A stretch of 64,000 nucleotides of DNA from Hymenolepis diminuta. Its lineage: Eukaryota > Platyhelminthes > Cestoda > Cyclophyllidea > Hymenolepididae. The position numbers and the translations under genes are program-made. Within the stretch, counting starts at the first letter, position 1, and each line of letters begins with the position of its first letter. This document shows positions 24,721 through 37,800 of this stretch, piece after piece. The stretch covers positions 2,102,718 to 2,166,717 of the forward strand of contig CAADRB010000025.1 in the NCBI GenBank assembly GCA_900708905.1, read 5' to 3'. The notes beneath the pieces were generated by a model. The model did no database searches. It worked only from the letters and a program-made list of their open reading frames with translations, and was not told the DNA's origin.

Positions 24721-26937
24721 AAAATATTTTCCGCAACTTGTAGTCTTAACATTAGCAGAGATGAGATGACTAAATATTTAAGATAGTAAATATGACATTT
24801 TTCATTTGACAAATAAGAAGTGAAGTGAGTCCTGGTAACTGTAAAAATGCTCTTACACGTATTAACTATAGTTACCTATTATACGGTTAAATTACCTTAA
24901 GACTTCTGATTAAATAGTTTGGTCAACAATTTCCCCTTACTGTCCCCTTAACCATAGCCTAATATTTTTATAAATAAGCAGAGAATTACCGTGAATCTAT
25001 TTTTCGACAAGAAATTAACAATATTAGATAGATATATCTGTGATCGAGGCTAGCGGGTTCATTTATTTTGCTTATTAGAAAGATTGCAATGTCTAAATCG
25101 TCAATGAATTAATTTTGACTCTTGCTTCCGATTGATTATTTAATAAAATTACTAACAGATAGAACTAGATAGTTGGTAACTGCTACGATGTGATTAATTA
25201 GTCTGTATTCTGTTAACTTTGATCGAACGGAAGGAAGAATTTACGTCAATAGTTTGATTCGCATCCTGTTGAGACCAAGGCAACAAAATTAATTGAATTG
25301 TCACTATGGCGTGTAGATATCTACATTTTGGTACTGACGCCAGTTATCAGTGGGAAACGTATGAAAGTCCCCGGGGTGTCCCAGCAACTAAAATGAGTTG
25401 TTAATCTAATTTCCTCCCCTACGGAGAGTTTCATACTAGACAACCAGCGGAATTGGATTACCCGCATTAATGAGATCGCATAGAATACCATATGTTCGTT
25501 TATCAGCAGATCAAAATCTTTGAAAGACAGACGCAACTGTTTTCACCAACTCGATGATTGATGGAACTGCATCATCAATTCTGCGCATTCCGATTTACAA
25601 CTTACATTATATTAAGGAGTATCCATGGCCTATCTTACGAGTTCATCGAATTGAATCTCCTTGATGATGACTCGTTTTTCTCAAGCCCTAGGACGTTTAC
25701 ATTTCCAACCAGGTGATATCAATTTTAAAGTTTTTCCATTTGCAAGACTAGCACCACAGTAATCCAAGGAAGTCGCAATATAACTAAACTATAATTGATA
25801 CTGCAGTCATAAATACATTTGGTCACTTACAGAAAGCTTGTACGACTTCATTGTGGAGAGAGAAACTACCGGAAATCTTTTGTCGTTTATTGGAGATTTG
25901 ATCCTTTTCCTACGTTTATTGTTTTATTTCGTTTTCCCAGAGTTAAAATAGTTGACCTAGAAATTAGATGAAGTAAGATTCTTCTGATCACTTACTCCTC
26001 AATACTAGGGTCTCATTCATGCAGTCTGGACTATCTTTTCTATTGTCGTGAGTTAACTGGTTCTCTTGTTGCAAATTATAGTACGAATACATCTAAGCTG
26101 GGGCTAATTAGTCTTTATTAAGGAGACCAAATACTACTCATGTGGGTTTTGTTAAGTTAAAAATTTTTAACTGATTTTCAGCACTGCAGATCCCAAGTTA
26201 AACCAGCTAAGTGCTGCGCAGAATTGAAGGTGGGGATGGTGCAACCACTCATTTCCTAAATCTGCGCTTTCTTCTAGCCGGATTTTGAAATAGACGGACA
26301 TGAAACTACATGAGAATTCAAATCTCTGTTCATGAAAATATTTGCAAGCAGGTTAGTTCTATATTCAACTCAATGGAATTCGAGTGCCACCTATACTCTA
26401 ATCTTCGCTGTAAAGAAAGCAATGTGTTTGCTCATTGGACAGGATCACCACTTTTCAGGCCCATCAAACAACAAGGAATGTCAATGCCAAATTTTGAGTT
26501 GCTTTAAGTATTATGAAAGACGTGGGTTGTTGAAACACCACAAAACAGAATGTTATCTACAACATCGATATTACATTCACTGGGAGTCTCTTCAAAGTAC
26601 CTTTTTTAAAAGATTAGCATATATTCTTCCCAGAGAAGAGAAGAAGAAGTCAAAGTATTGTATTCCATAAATCAATTCTTCCAACCCGTTCTCCGAGCTT
26701 TTTCCCTCAACATAGATGTGCAGCTATTTGTCCGAATAGCATATTGTGCACTATCTTTATTAATAAACGAAGGCATATCTTTTCAATATATTCACTCTAT
26801 TTTTCTTACAAAAACAAATCTCATTTAATCTTCTCTTAGCGGTCATCACCGCTCTTTGCGACCATAACAACGAAATTTAGTGTCTCCATTGCCCGCACTT
26901 ATCCACAATTAGGTCTTGGCAACAGTGTGAGACGTGT

Positions 26938-27065
26938 AGATTCTACATCCATCGGCGTCCTAGCAACTGATTCGCTATCTCAGTCCCCACCCCTCTGTAC
27001 CCAAGCTATCACCTTCCATATGTCGTCACCCATGGGGGAGGGGGTAATTAGCACGATTGGATAGA
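26938..27065 (+). repeat. Dispersed repeat family D, copy 1
   Basis: Contains GGCGTCCTAGCAACTGA, then CAAGCTATCACCTTCCATAT and a GGGGGAGGGGGTAATTAG tract. It aligns with 27692-27828 and 29570-29697. Confidence 0.5.
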
Positions 27066-27691
27066 CCACTGGTTAACATGTGTCATGATTTTCACCTATT
27101 AGGTTTTTGACGAATTAATAAATATAGTCAAAATAGTTCACCTTTTCTGGAATTCGCAGCTTTTACTGATTTTGAGGACAATTTCGAAAACCAACAATAT
27201 GGTCACTTAATCTCTTACCTGGTGTTTGAGTCTTATATTTGATATTTCAGCCTTCTAACTGAGCTTCAGAAGAAGTCAGTTATCTCTTCTAATTCATGTT
27301 GAAAAGGACTGAAGTTATAATCACTAACCCCCCAAATGAAATTGACTTTCTTGAAAATTTTTTATCTTCAGTCAATTTTATTTTATTTTCGGTTTATTAA
27401 TAAATAAGCGAAAGAAATAAAGCTTAGTAAATGGTAAGAGTATTTAATAAGTCAAAGAATTTAATAAATTCTCTTGAGATAGAAAAAAATGGTAGATGAA
27501 TCTATGTCAATATCTGCTCTCTCTCTCCTATTGAGAATATATCAACGACAATGTAAGTCCAGTTGATACCAGTTACTATGGCAAGCAGACGATTTTACTC
27601 AGGCCCCGACGACACATTATAGCGTTTGACTTCCGGTTTTTAGTTCTAGAGCAGCCCCGTTAGTCCCCTCTTACTTGAGACATGGGAGTTT

Positions 27692-27828
27692 GTCGTCCGA
27701 GGGGTCTTGGCAACCAGAGGCCATTTTTGAGATATCTCAACACACTCTCCCCCTTGCCCAACCCACCGACAGAGCTATCCAATTCCCACATGTCGGGCTC
27801 TGTGGCAGGCATTAGTGTTGGATACCAC
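27692..27828 (+). repeat. Dispersed repeat family D, copy 2
   Basis: GGGGTCTTGGCAACCAGAG, GAGCTATCCAATTCCCACAT and GCATTAGTGTTGGATACCAC correspond block by block to copy 1, about 750 bases away. The G-rich tract of the other two copies is missing. Confidence 0.5.
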
Positions 27829-28929
27829 ACAAAATAGCTCAGTAAACAAAATCAGTCATATTTTTAATCTTTTATACATTTTATATAAATGCTAATTTAA
27901 AAATGTGAATTCGAATATCTGCAGAAATTTATTAAATTCAGAGGTTTGATCTTTGCTTAGACTTCCTGATTATTAAATTATAAAAATGGTCCAAGAATTT
28001 ATACTGGTGTGTTGCATTGTGCACTCATTTTAAATCGTTTTCCTTCTCATTTTACCGCATTGTTAGTTTTAACCTTTATTGTTCAAAAGTAAGTGGATTT
28101 TGCATGTTGTGATAAACTGTGACATTCAAGAAGATATCACTGAGATTGTTTCCTTCATATTTATTCCATTTTAGGTACAAATGCTTGTACTCTGAGGAGT
28201 TATCGTACACTAAGGTCCTGCAGCCATTCTTAATGTCGGTTTAAAATATACCAACTCTATTCTGAATAGAGATGATTCTGGGTCATTTAATACTAAGATC
28301 ATATCTCCTCATATACTTTTAGTCTTGAAATTGAACATCTGTGGTTTGGAACCACGACCTTAGTACTTATATGGGGGTTTTATGGTCCGTAAGGTCAAGA
28401 GTGATTGTACTGAAGCTCAGAAGATTACATGAATCATACATTAGGATTGTTTGTAATAATATTATTCAATCCCATTAGTTTAAAATTTTAGATATGAAAT
28501 AAGAACTTCTCTTGGTAACACTAACACATAATTATTGTCTTGATTTCTGATGTGAAATCACAAAGGACAGACCAGATTAAAATGCTATCTGACTCGAAAT
28601 ATTGAGTTAGAGACTCAGGTTACTTATATACATCTAGTTCATTGAGGTCATTTAGTTTACGTGCTTAGTTAGTAGAACCATGAGTTAGCCTTAAGTTCCT
28701 AGATAGCGGCAACATTAATAACTGATATGTTACTTAAATGACATCAGTAGAACAGAACTTTCGAAGTTATTGGCCAAATATTTACTATGAAAGTAGAGCT
28801 GTATATTCCCGATATTAAATCTGGCCTAAAGAATCCCGAAATTAAGTAGCAGTTCGATCATGCAGATTTATCAATAATGAATGATAATTCCGAATATGAA
28901 AGTCACACTTGGAAGAAAGTGGTGTTCTG

Positions 28930-29070
28930 AAGACTCCATGATTTGGTACTTCGAATTGTTTAACATTAATTATCAATGGGGATAGCCATTTCATTCACCG
29001 GAAATGCACAGATGGGTATCGAACTGGCGATTCCTGATTTAGCGGACGTAGATGTTGACCGCTGCGCATA
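28930..29070 (-). repeat. tRNA-derived SINE relic, subfamily 1
   Basis: The plus strand has CCATGATTTGGTACTTCGAA, GATAGCCATTTCATTCAC and TATCGAACTGGCGATTCC, ending in GTTGACCGCTGCGC. Reversed, this gives an A-box-like GCGCAGCGGTCAAC and a B-box-like CCAGTTCGATACCC at tRNA spacing. Confidence 0.55.
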
Positions 29071-29569
29071 TAAAAAATCATCATTATTGCTATAACGTAA
29101 CCAACTAGGAGTTCGGACAGTAATCTAGCAGAGTCAACAATCTAGAAAACTCGGTAATATAGCAACTTAACACAGAAGCTAATAACCCGCGGCAGATAAG
29201 AAGGCACGTTATGGTCAACACGAGTGTATTAACGAAACTCCCTCTCGATCGGTATCGACTTAAACAAATACGAATAATTATCGAGTGTCTTTTATCGGTG
29301 GGGAAATAAAGAAAGAAAATACATTTTTGTTCATAGAAGAAATATTGGGAGCGGGGGAAATTAATTATCATTTCTTCTAACAATTACCAACTCTAAAATT
29401 GTTCAAAACAGTTGCAAAATATTTTGAATATTTCAGCTTTATCGGAAATTTCTCCAATTTATCCACGATAAGCTGACAAGTCCTATTCACTCTTAAATTT
29501 CGCAAAATGAAACAATTTTTAAATAAATACAATCTTAAAACGAAACAAACAAGCAAACGAATAACTCTA

Positions 29570-29697
29570 CGTGGCGTCACCAACAAGAGAATAAAATGAA
29601 TTGGTACACAAATCCCACATGTCGTGGACGTAATCCCACTCATGTATCCGGGGGGAGGAGGGGGGTAATTTAACCAAAATCAAATCTAGTTAATCCA
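29570..29697 (+). repeat. Dispersed repeat family D, copy 3
   Basis: GGCGTCACCAACAAGAGA, AATCCCACATGTCGTGGACG and a G-rich tract (29649-29666) followed by TAATTTAACC line up with copy 1. Confidence 0.45.
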
Positions 29698-30001
29698 CTG
29701 GATTTACCAATTTCTTTCTTGCTCTTACTTCAAATTACTTTCCACGCCATTCATTTACTTCACGACCTCGATCTAAAATTTTATTAAATTGCAAAATAAT
29801 CTTCTCTGTCACATAGTAAAGGTCATTTCACTTCATTTTGGTAATATCTCGATATGTTAATGCAAGTTAGACGATTCAAGGCAATGTGAGAATTCATTTT
29901 CGAAAGTCAGGGATAGAGGAGGGGTCAAACGTAAGCTACACCGGATTTAGGGCCTCCAGAAAGTTCCCGACGGAGAAATGCAATGATTTACCCCGTCTCC
30001 C

Positions 30002-30051
30002 NNNNNNNNNNNNNNNNNNNNNNNNNNNNNNNNNNNNNNNNNNNNNNNNNN
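30002..30051. other. Assembly gap (50 N)
   Basis: Exactly fifty unknown bases, probably a placeholder length rather than a measured distance. The flanks are C-rich and belong to a repeat pair, which likely explains the break. Any open frame drawn across it is meaningless. A further single N is at 31079. Confidence 0.99.
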
Positions 30052-30099
30052 AGCAGAATTTTAGACCACCTGGTCACAACTCTCACTCCCCGGGGTTCA

Positions 30100-30170
30100 A
30101 AGCCTCCTTCCACGACATTGAACATCCGCCGTGTCGACGTGCTATGAGTCATATGGGCCCGTGTTTTTCA
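30100..30170 (+). repeat. Gap-flanking repeat, copy 1
   Basis: ACGACATTGAACATCCGCC...GTGCTATGAGTCATATGGGCCCG resembles 31152-31215 (ACGTCACTGAACGCCCGCG...TATATGAGTCATACAGCACCG). Both lie downstream of C-rich sequence containing undetermined bases. Confidence 0.4.
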
Positions 30171-30354
30171 CATTCCCCCTTCCCTGAAACTAGTGATTCT
30201 ACTGTGTTCCAAGGTATGCCTTTTTGAACAATGAATGCAGCGCTAGTCCTTGCAGGAATCCACAACCAATAAATACATTTTATTTATGGAACTTTAGCTT
30301 CATTATTCGAATTGGTTTTAGTTGAATATAAAATCGCTAGAGTTAAATATGATT

Positions 30355-30658
30355 GTGGGAGACAACTGATATCGAAAAGCGGTGTGTCCAAAAATGATGA
30401 GAGGAGAGGAACCAAAAAGATGCAGAGAGCGACATCAAGATATTAAAGACTCAAACTTTATTTGATTTTTATACTCGAGTTTCACAATATTTTCTAAATG
30501 GACAAATCAGGTTCCAAAATTCAAATTTCACTATTCGTCCCTTGGATTGCAGTAAATGCTTGTCTACGACGCTCAGTGCTTATTGACCGGTATTATTTAA
30601 TCGAGAAGGGACCGTCTTAACATCTCATTTCATTTCTCTTTCCAGAACTTGTAACTTG
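30355..30658 (+). repeat. Dispersed repeat family B, copy 2
   Basis: The longest copy. GTGGGAGACAACTGATAT at the left, a purine-rich ATGATGAGAGGAGAGG block, and TTGACCGGTATTATTTAATC with GAGAAGGGACCGTCTTA at the right match copies 1 and 3. Confidence 0.5.
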
Positions 30659-31151
30659 GAGTTTCGTATTGATCTGAGCATGTAATTTGCCTTCAGTGCA
30701 TCCATACTCGAACAATTGGTCTTCGACCTCTAGAGTTTGCCGATAATATGACATCTTCAATCACCCTGCATATAAGCGATTGTCTTTAGTGTTCTATAAC
30801 ACGTGCTCTATAGCACGATCATCATCCTATCTTTTCTATAAACTTTAAATAAAGGTTCAATATGATAATTATTTCCACCTATAATTAATGAATCCCTAAG
30901 ACGAACAGGGGAATTCTACTCGCCTTTTTTGGATTCTAGCCAAATCTATTGGCGTCGACTTCACCTTAAGCGTATGGATAGAGTAGAGGAGTTAAAGGGG
31001 GTCACCTTACCTCGTCCAAGTTACACACGTGCAGAAAAGGATGAATGAAATTCGTTCCCCAACCCCATCTTCACCCCCNGCTCCCCACTTTCAGCACAAA
31101 TACGGAGCATCTGTTCACCGCTTCCACCCCTTTTCACCACGTTCATCCCTT

Positions 31152-31215
31152 CACACGTCACTGAACGCCCGCGTGGTTGATATGCCATTGCTTATATGAG
31201 TCATACAGCACCGAC
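31152..31215 (+). repeat. Gap-flanking repeat, copy 2
   Basis: Partner of 30100-30170, about 1.05 kb downstream. Its upstream C-rich flank contains the isolated N at 31079. Confidence 0.4.
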
Positions 31216-31800
31216 GAAGCCAGCAGGGCCCTAATTCATCAATGTAACCACTTCAGGGCTGGCTTACCCATGCTGATTCTGCAGAAAGTGTTTTAATGTA
31301 TTGGAAATGTGTACTTGAACAAAGAATGCTCGAATAGTATGTATTAGTCATCCAGAATTTCTTTAGCTATGGTAAATGAATATTTCCTTCTGGGAAAAAT
31401 AATCTCCAAATAATGAGGGATAATGAATTTTTCTATTTCATTTGAGTTCAGCAGTTAAACAGAGTTGAACTGCTCCGATTTGAGTAATCCTTCTCTCATT
31501 TTATAAGTAAGTCAAGCAGTTGGTCCGAAAAATTAAACAATCTGAACACAATGTCGATTCCGTTTCCTTACAGTTCATACTTTCCGATTTACATCGTGCA
31601 AACTCCTGTTCAATAAATCGCGTTGACTATTTCTTTCTAATCATTAACTTTCGTTAATAAAGTAGATCAATGTTGCCAAATTTTTGTCTTTGACTGTTTT
31701 CCCAATTGACCTATCAATTTAACCCCAAATTTCTACCTTTTTCACTTAGTTCTGCTCCTTGTGTAAAAATCATTCTTTGGCCTGCAAACTTTTCATCCAC

Positions 31801-31820
31801 TCATCATCATCATCATCATC
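31801..31820 (+). repeat. (TCA)n microsatellite
   Basis: Six to seven uninterrupted TCA units. Confidence 0.85.
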
Positions 31821-34800
31821 TGACACCCGATTTCAATCGTTTTTCTGCGATTCAATGACTTTTATGCCTAACTAGTGTCAAGACTGCCACCTTCTCTCTA
31901 TCATTTCCCAATCCTTCAACTTTCTCTATCTCATCCTCCTTCGTGGCATTGAGATTCGTGGAGGTGGGAAGGGCAAGAATTTAGGTAGTTTTCTTTCTAT
32001 TTTACTTCGGTGATTTCTCAGCTTAAACCACTGAAATTTTGGGATAAGAAACTCACTTTAAACCATTAAATTTGGGAAATCAAATGCAAATGAGCTCATT
32101 TTATACCGAAGGAAAATAGGAGTCGAAATACCTGTTAAAAGTTTACATAAATAAAAATTATTTTAAAACTCTTGCGAATGATTGAGTAAGCCGATGGGAA
32201 AAGCGGTAAAATTTGACTGAAATCAGTGAGATATTTAAGATTTTCCGGACTTTAAATGATTATCAAGCACTTCTGTAAGCTTCTCTGGATGTATATACTA
32301 AGGGGATTTGTTTCCTTCAGAACTTTCCTTATAAATATAGTTTACAGTTGACAATGACTTGACTTGAGAGGACCGAGAGGGAAATATGGAAAGGGGACTA
32401 TTTTATCTAAGAATTTTCCTGACTGGCCGTTAGGAATGTTGATCTGATTAAGGAATATCTCTTTCCATTGAACAACTGTTCATTTTTCGTGATCATGCAT
32501 GACTGATCACCAGCTGGATGAAATCGTCATATGAATCCGAATCCCCCCGTAGAGCAGACATGGTCCAATCTGGCATGTTTGGAGACATTTGTTTCCGATT
32601 CGGATACTGGATGCCACACATGTCTTTGTGATACATTAATAACCCACCAGAAACATTATAGTAAGCATCCACAATTTAAGAATGAATTTCCAGTTTGAAC
32701 GAGAATCGAATGAATAGGAATCAGTTAGTTCTATCGGAGCATATTGCTAGCTGATCATACGATTTGATCATTCTACAGCATGACTAAAAGTTATTCAGCT
32801 CATCTAAAGCGTGATCTTATCTTATACTCTTCTTAACTATCGATTGTATCTATTTAAATGAACTTGAATTTCCTTGAATTAGTGTTAATAATGGTAACAA
32901 TAGGTCCAGTGTTCTCAATCTATTGGCAGAACGCTCCTTCGCTGAGTTGAGTCATAGTTTAGGGAAAAATGTAGAAGGAAGTTCACATACTGTTTGATAT
33001 TGCAGATTTATGACGAACACTTAAGAACTTCAAAAAGTTTTATAATTTTTTTAAAATCCAAGATAACTAAGATTTAACTTTTAATATTTGTTATTCATTC
33101 CGATAGTTGATAGTGCTGTTTATATAAAGTGGAATCGAAATCAATCATGAAACCGTCGGGTAGTTCGCCTCTTCTTCTAGAAATTTGAAGGATCGATTAT
33201 TCAAATGAAAAATTTTGAGGAACTTTCTATGAATTTGCATATGTAACTGAGTTGTATATTCTATATTATATATTTTACAAAACTAATTTCATTCATAAAA
33301 TTTACATTTTATTCAATAATATTTATCTGTGTTTCATTATTTTGGGATTTTTATTCAACATTTAAACAGTCGTCATTCGGCGAAATATTATGAATACATA
33401 TATTATGCGTGAATACATTTTTATTTGACAAAAATGAAACTGTGGGAGGTAGCTAGATCTTCCAATTGTGCTAGTCCTTAGGCACGAGGAGGGCCACTCA
33501 AGATTGAGAGAGCTAGATGCGATATTTTTCACCCAAATATCCAGCAGAGAACCATCCAGGTATAAACCAACTCCTGTCATGAAATTTATCTAAGATTACA
33601 AGTGGAAATTAAATATCGTAGTCTCGAATATAGGTATGCACAGTCAGAAAAGTTTAATGGAGTCTACGTTAATAGTCGCATCGGAGAATCAAGACGTTTT
33701 ATGATCACCGCTACCATGGCACTCCTCCCACTCCTTCAACTTACTAAGATGACCCATAAAACTAAACAGACTCGCCTCATTTACGATCTTGAACTCAGCT
33801 TTCAGTTATACAAATAAAACAAAACGTAAAATCGTTTCCGTTTTCTTTTTAAGGCAACACCTCTACGTTTCGAATTCAACGCTCGAAAATCTCGTCCACT
33901 TTTTCGAAAATTCGTTCTCATATCTTACCAAACGACCATTTATATGAATAAAGTTTAAAACAAATATTATTTTAGTTTACGTATGACTGATTAATTTACC
34001 TTCTGCTTTCAGTTTTTAGAACCTCGCTCTTTGTAATCATTGACAAAAATTGGAATATATTGCTACATTCCAATAGAGAAACCTATTCTCCGGTTTTATA
34101 AAAATCCCCCATAATTATAATCAACATCCCAGGCAGCTTTTTGTTCCTCACAGACATTTGAATTGAAGGCATTCTTAATTAAGCTACAAGATTTTTCAGT
34201 TATTATTGAAGCAAGTTTCGTGAGAATAGGGGCTAATCATTCAGTATATCTGAGCGCCAGCCTTCATATTAACAAAAAGGCAACGCTAGAATTCAAACTG
34301 GAGCCTTCAGATTTTGGTGAGGAAATTAGTCAATAGAAGCCTCGATTCAATTGTCACTGAATTACAACTTCTTACATTTTCCTCCTCTCTGGTTAGGATT
34401 TTCAGAACATCGTGGCTAGTCAGATATCATCTCACCGATATCGCAAAATTGTGATTAGCAAATATCCCTCGAAAAGCGATCGAAATGTCATTTTAATGGC
34501 TTCAAATGTTCTAATCAGGTAAGAACCATCGGAAAAATTTAATGTTAGCTTTCATACGATAACTTCAAAATTCTTTTATTCCAACTTTTAAAAATCTCAT
34601 AGACAGCTTGAAACAATCTTAGTTTTATCAAAATAAACTCGCATAAAAATGCACTATGAACCCTGGCAATTGAAAAAAATATTTTCCTTGATGGAAAGGT
34701 GGAAAAGGGCAGAATATTAGAGCGAAATACTATTCAATCATGAGCTGAATTGAAATTCTGTCAATTCTAGATCTCAAATTGGGAGATGAAGAAATAATGA

Positions 34801-37800
34801 AAAAAATTTCCCTCAAATTAAAACGAAATAAATCCGCATGAATTGCTTAATTTGACCTGCCTAAAATTGATTTTTCAACTGAAACTATGAAAATATTCTA
34901 CGTCCTGAAGGGCGCTGGCTCTAAAAAACTAAGCTTCTACTCAGAGACCCATGAATGTCACTGTGAAGAAAGCCAAGTATAGATATCTATTATAATTTGG
35001 ACAATATTCGCTTAGTATTCATAGGAGAACAAAAAGAGGGTTTCTTTAAAAGTTGGAGGATAGCTGAGTTCACGAGGTCAATGAAAATGCTTGAACTTCA
35101 ACACGCGTCCGCACATGTTTGATGTAGTCTGTTTAGAGGGCAAAAACTGATGAGAAATAATCCGCCACATCTTCATGACTAAAAAATAGTTAAGCCAGTT
35201 CCTCTTTGTCGGAAGGATTCGTGCAAGAATAACGAAATACATTTAGCCTTATCAGATGCGAATGCTCATGGAAAAGGTACCAGTTCTGTATTTCTAATGC
35301 TACCGATTCCAGCAATTACCGTATCTTCTGAATTGATCAAATTATATAAAAGAAAGAATGACTAAGATGTCATCTTTCTGACTTTCATTCTCAATATTGA
35401 CCTAGTAAAACTTATTTCTGGGTTATTGAAGCAGTACAACAGGAATCTAACCCTCCTGGAATACAGAAACAATGGCGATACATACTTAGGAATACGTTCC
35501 ATATTCCAGTAACGGATTGATCAAATCAAACTTCCTACTCTTTTATCCAAAAGGTGGATGCTGCAATAATTATGGGGAAAAGGATACGAAATCATGTCAT
35601 TCAAATTTTCCACATAATTAAAACGTGACTATATTATGAGGCAAACTGATTAAACTTTAACTCAGAAAAGGAGTTAACCTGATCATTTTGGAGCCTAAGT
35701 AAAGTTCATTCTGACCTTCACTCCTACTGCTCTTACTGTTTTAAAAGTAAACTATCTTACTCTTCCTACGTATTTAGATGCTTTTTTATCATTGCAAGTC
35801 TCACAACTTTATTGCTTTGCTATGTGAAATAAATGAAAAAGATCAAGAAGTTTAAATGTAACAATCCACGTCAGGAGAACTTTCATGAGATTAATATGTT
35901 TGTATATTCACCATAAGGGTCCAGCCAGTTTAGTGAACCCTTAGTGGTCAAGCAACCCTAACAATGATTCACCCTTCTGTCTGTTCGCAAAAGTTTCTCT
36001 CACCCCTTTTCCTGTACACGTGGCCTTGTTCCATGATAGTCGGAGTCACATTGAAGCGAAAAATCCACGTATAGATAACCACCTGCCTCAAACATCCGTT
36101 TGGGAATTCATACCTGATCTCCCCTTGTGTGTCCCCCTCGCATTGGCACAAATGTATCAAGACCCCATTGATCATGTGAGCTGTGTTTTTGAATACGTTA
36201 TCACCACCTGCATGCATTAGAGAGAGCTAACATTGTTAAGCTTTGTGAGTCATTCAGAATTTCATCAGCCGTAGGCCTACTTCTGGTTGGCAGATGAAAG
36301 AAAGCGAAGTTGTATGGCAGGAGATCGATACTTGGCAGATCAAACTTTAATTATACAACGCACTAAGAACATAGCTGCTTAAATGCGAATGCAATTTAGG
36401 TATCAATTTGATACACGATAAACTTCACTTGGTTAAACTCATTAATTAAATGTTCCGAAAAGTTCATTTCAGGTTACCGGAGCCCATGACTTTGGTGCGC
36501 ATACATCTATGACTGAACTTGATCACGTTTAGACAAGCAAGACGGTTTGTTTGAAAATCATAAATTTTATATTAAACAGTTTTAAAAAATCCCATTTTCA
36601 TGCCTATTTTGACAAGTACAACAACCCAACAAAGGGATTCCTCGCTTATAATGTGGATTTTTGACAGAGGGATAGCAACACAATCTACAGCTTTTTCTTC
36701 AATCGGTGTGAGATTCATGCGTATGGCAGATTAGATTAACTGAAGCAGGAGGAAAATTTGAGTTTAGATAATATCCAAATGTTGTGTCGGACTGTTTTGT
36801 TCCTTTTCATTCCTCCATATGTAAGGGCATTCATAACCGGTCGATGAAATCCTCGGTTACGTTGCATTTTGTTAGATTAACCGAACATCTTCTTCTGATT
36901 AACTAAGGATCGATATTGACGGGATCAAATCTTTGTGGAGGGGATTAGACTTACTAAAACAATAAAATTTTACCTTAATAAGATGGGTTAGAAGTTTCAA
37001 TGTCAGGTTTTATTTAGTTTAAAGCAATGTTATTTATGATTAAAGATGGAATTTTCAGAGCACTTCACTTCCACTAAAGGGATCAATGATCCTCAATGAA
37101 AATGTCATCTTTTTATGCGTGTGAATCGAGGATAAATGTAACGTTTTATCTATCAAACTTTAAAAATGGACCTAAAATGAAGTAATATTGAAGTGCAATA
37201 GAGGCAATAACAGCTACTTATTAAGTAATTGGACATAAAAATGTTTTAACATAGAGGCTCTTTTGGTTTAAGAGTAGATTTGTCCATAGATCGCATCCCA
37301 TATTCGGAAAGATTAGAAACAGCATTCTGCTAACATTAAACAAATTAATACTCAACCGTGGAGAATAGAATTTTTAAGTGTAATTTAATAATAATTTTTT
37401 AAACTTTTTATTTAAAACAGGAATCAGTAAAATTAATTTGATTGTGCCGTTGTTTAAATTGAGCAGATAAACTGCACAAATTACTTAACAGTAAATTAAG
37501 TCAGCTGAAAAAGAAACTAAAATTATTTCATTTTGATAATTGTTAACTGCTCTAGAAGTTGACAGCCTAATCAACACTCAGGTCCACGTTGACGAAAAAG
37601 GAGTGGAATGTCCCGCATATTTTCATCTCCTCCCCGTAGCATAGCAACCAGCGTTAGATGTTTTGCCTTAACTACCAAGTCAAAGTTACTGGCCGAGATC
37701 TGTTAACGGGATTAGGCATCGTGGATTAATTAAACCCACAAGACTATTGAGCTGTTTTCACGGCACTGAATACCGAAGGAATTTTTTTGTGAGGGGAGAA

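Larger units (their letters stand above)
23900..30001. other. Intergenic, repeat-rich, no supported gene
   Basis: Contains a family B copy (24495-24720), family D copies (26938-27065, 27692-27828, 29570-29697) and a SINE relic (28930-29070). The longest open frame (26332-26670, about 112 codons) has no start, splice or domain support. Confidence 0.6.

Noticed and set aside
26332..26670. 112-codon open frame
   Set aside because: Within the length expected by chance in 64 kb at this composition. No splice borders, no ATG context, no family.
29886..30227. Open frame across the assembly gap
   Set aside because: The middle 50 bases are unknown, so the continuity of the frame is an artefact.
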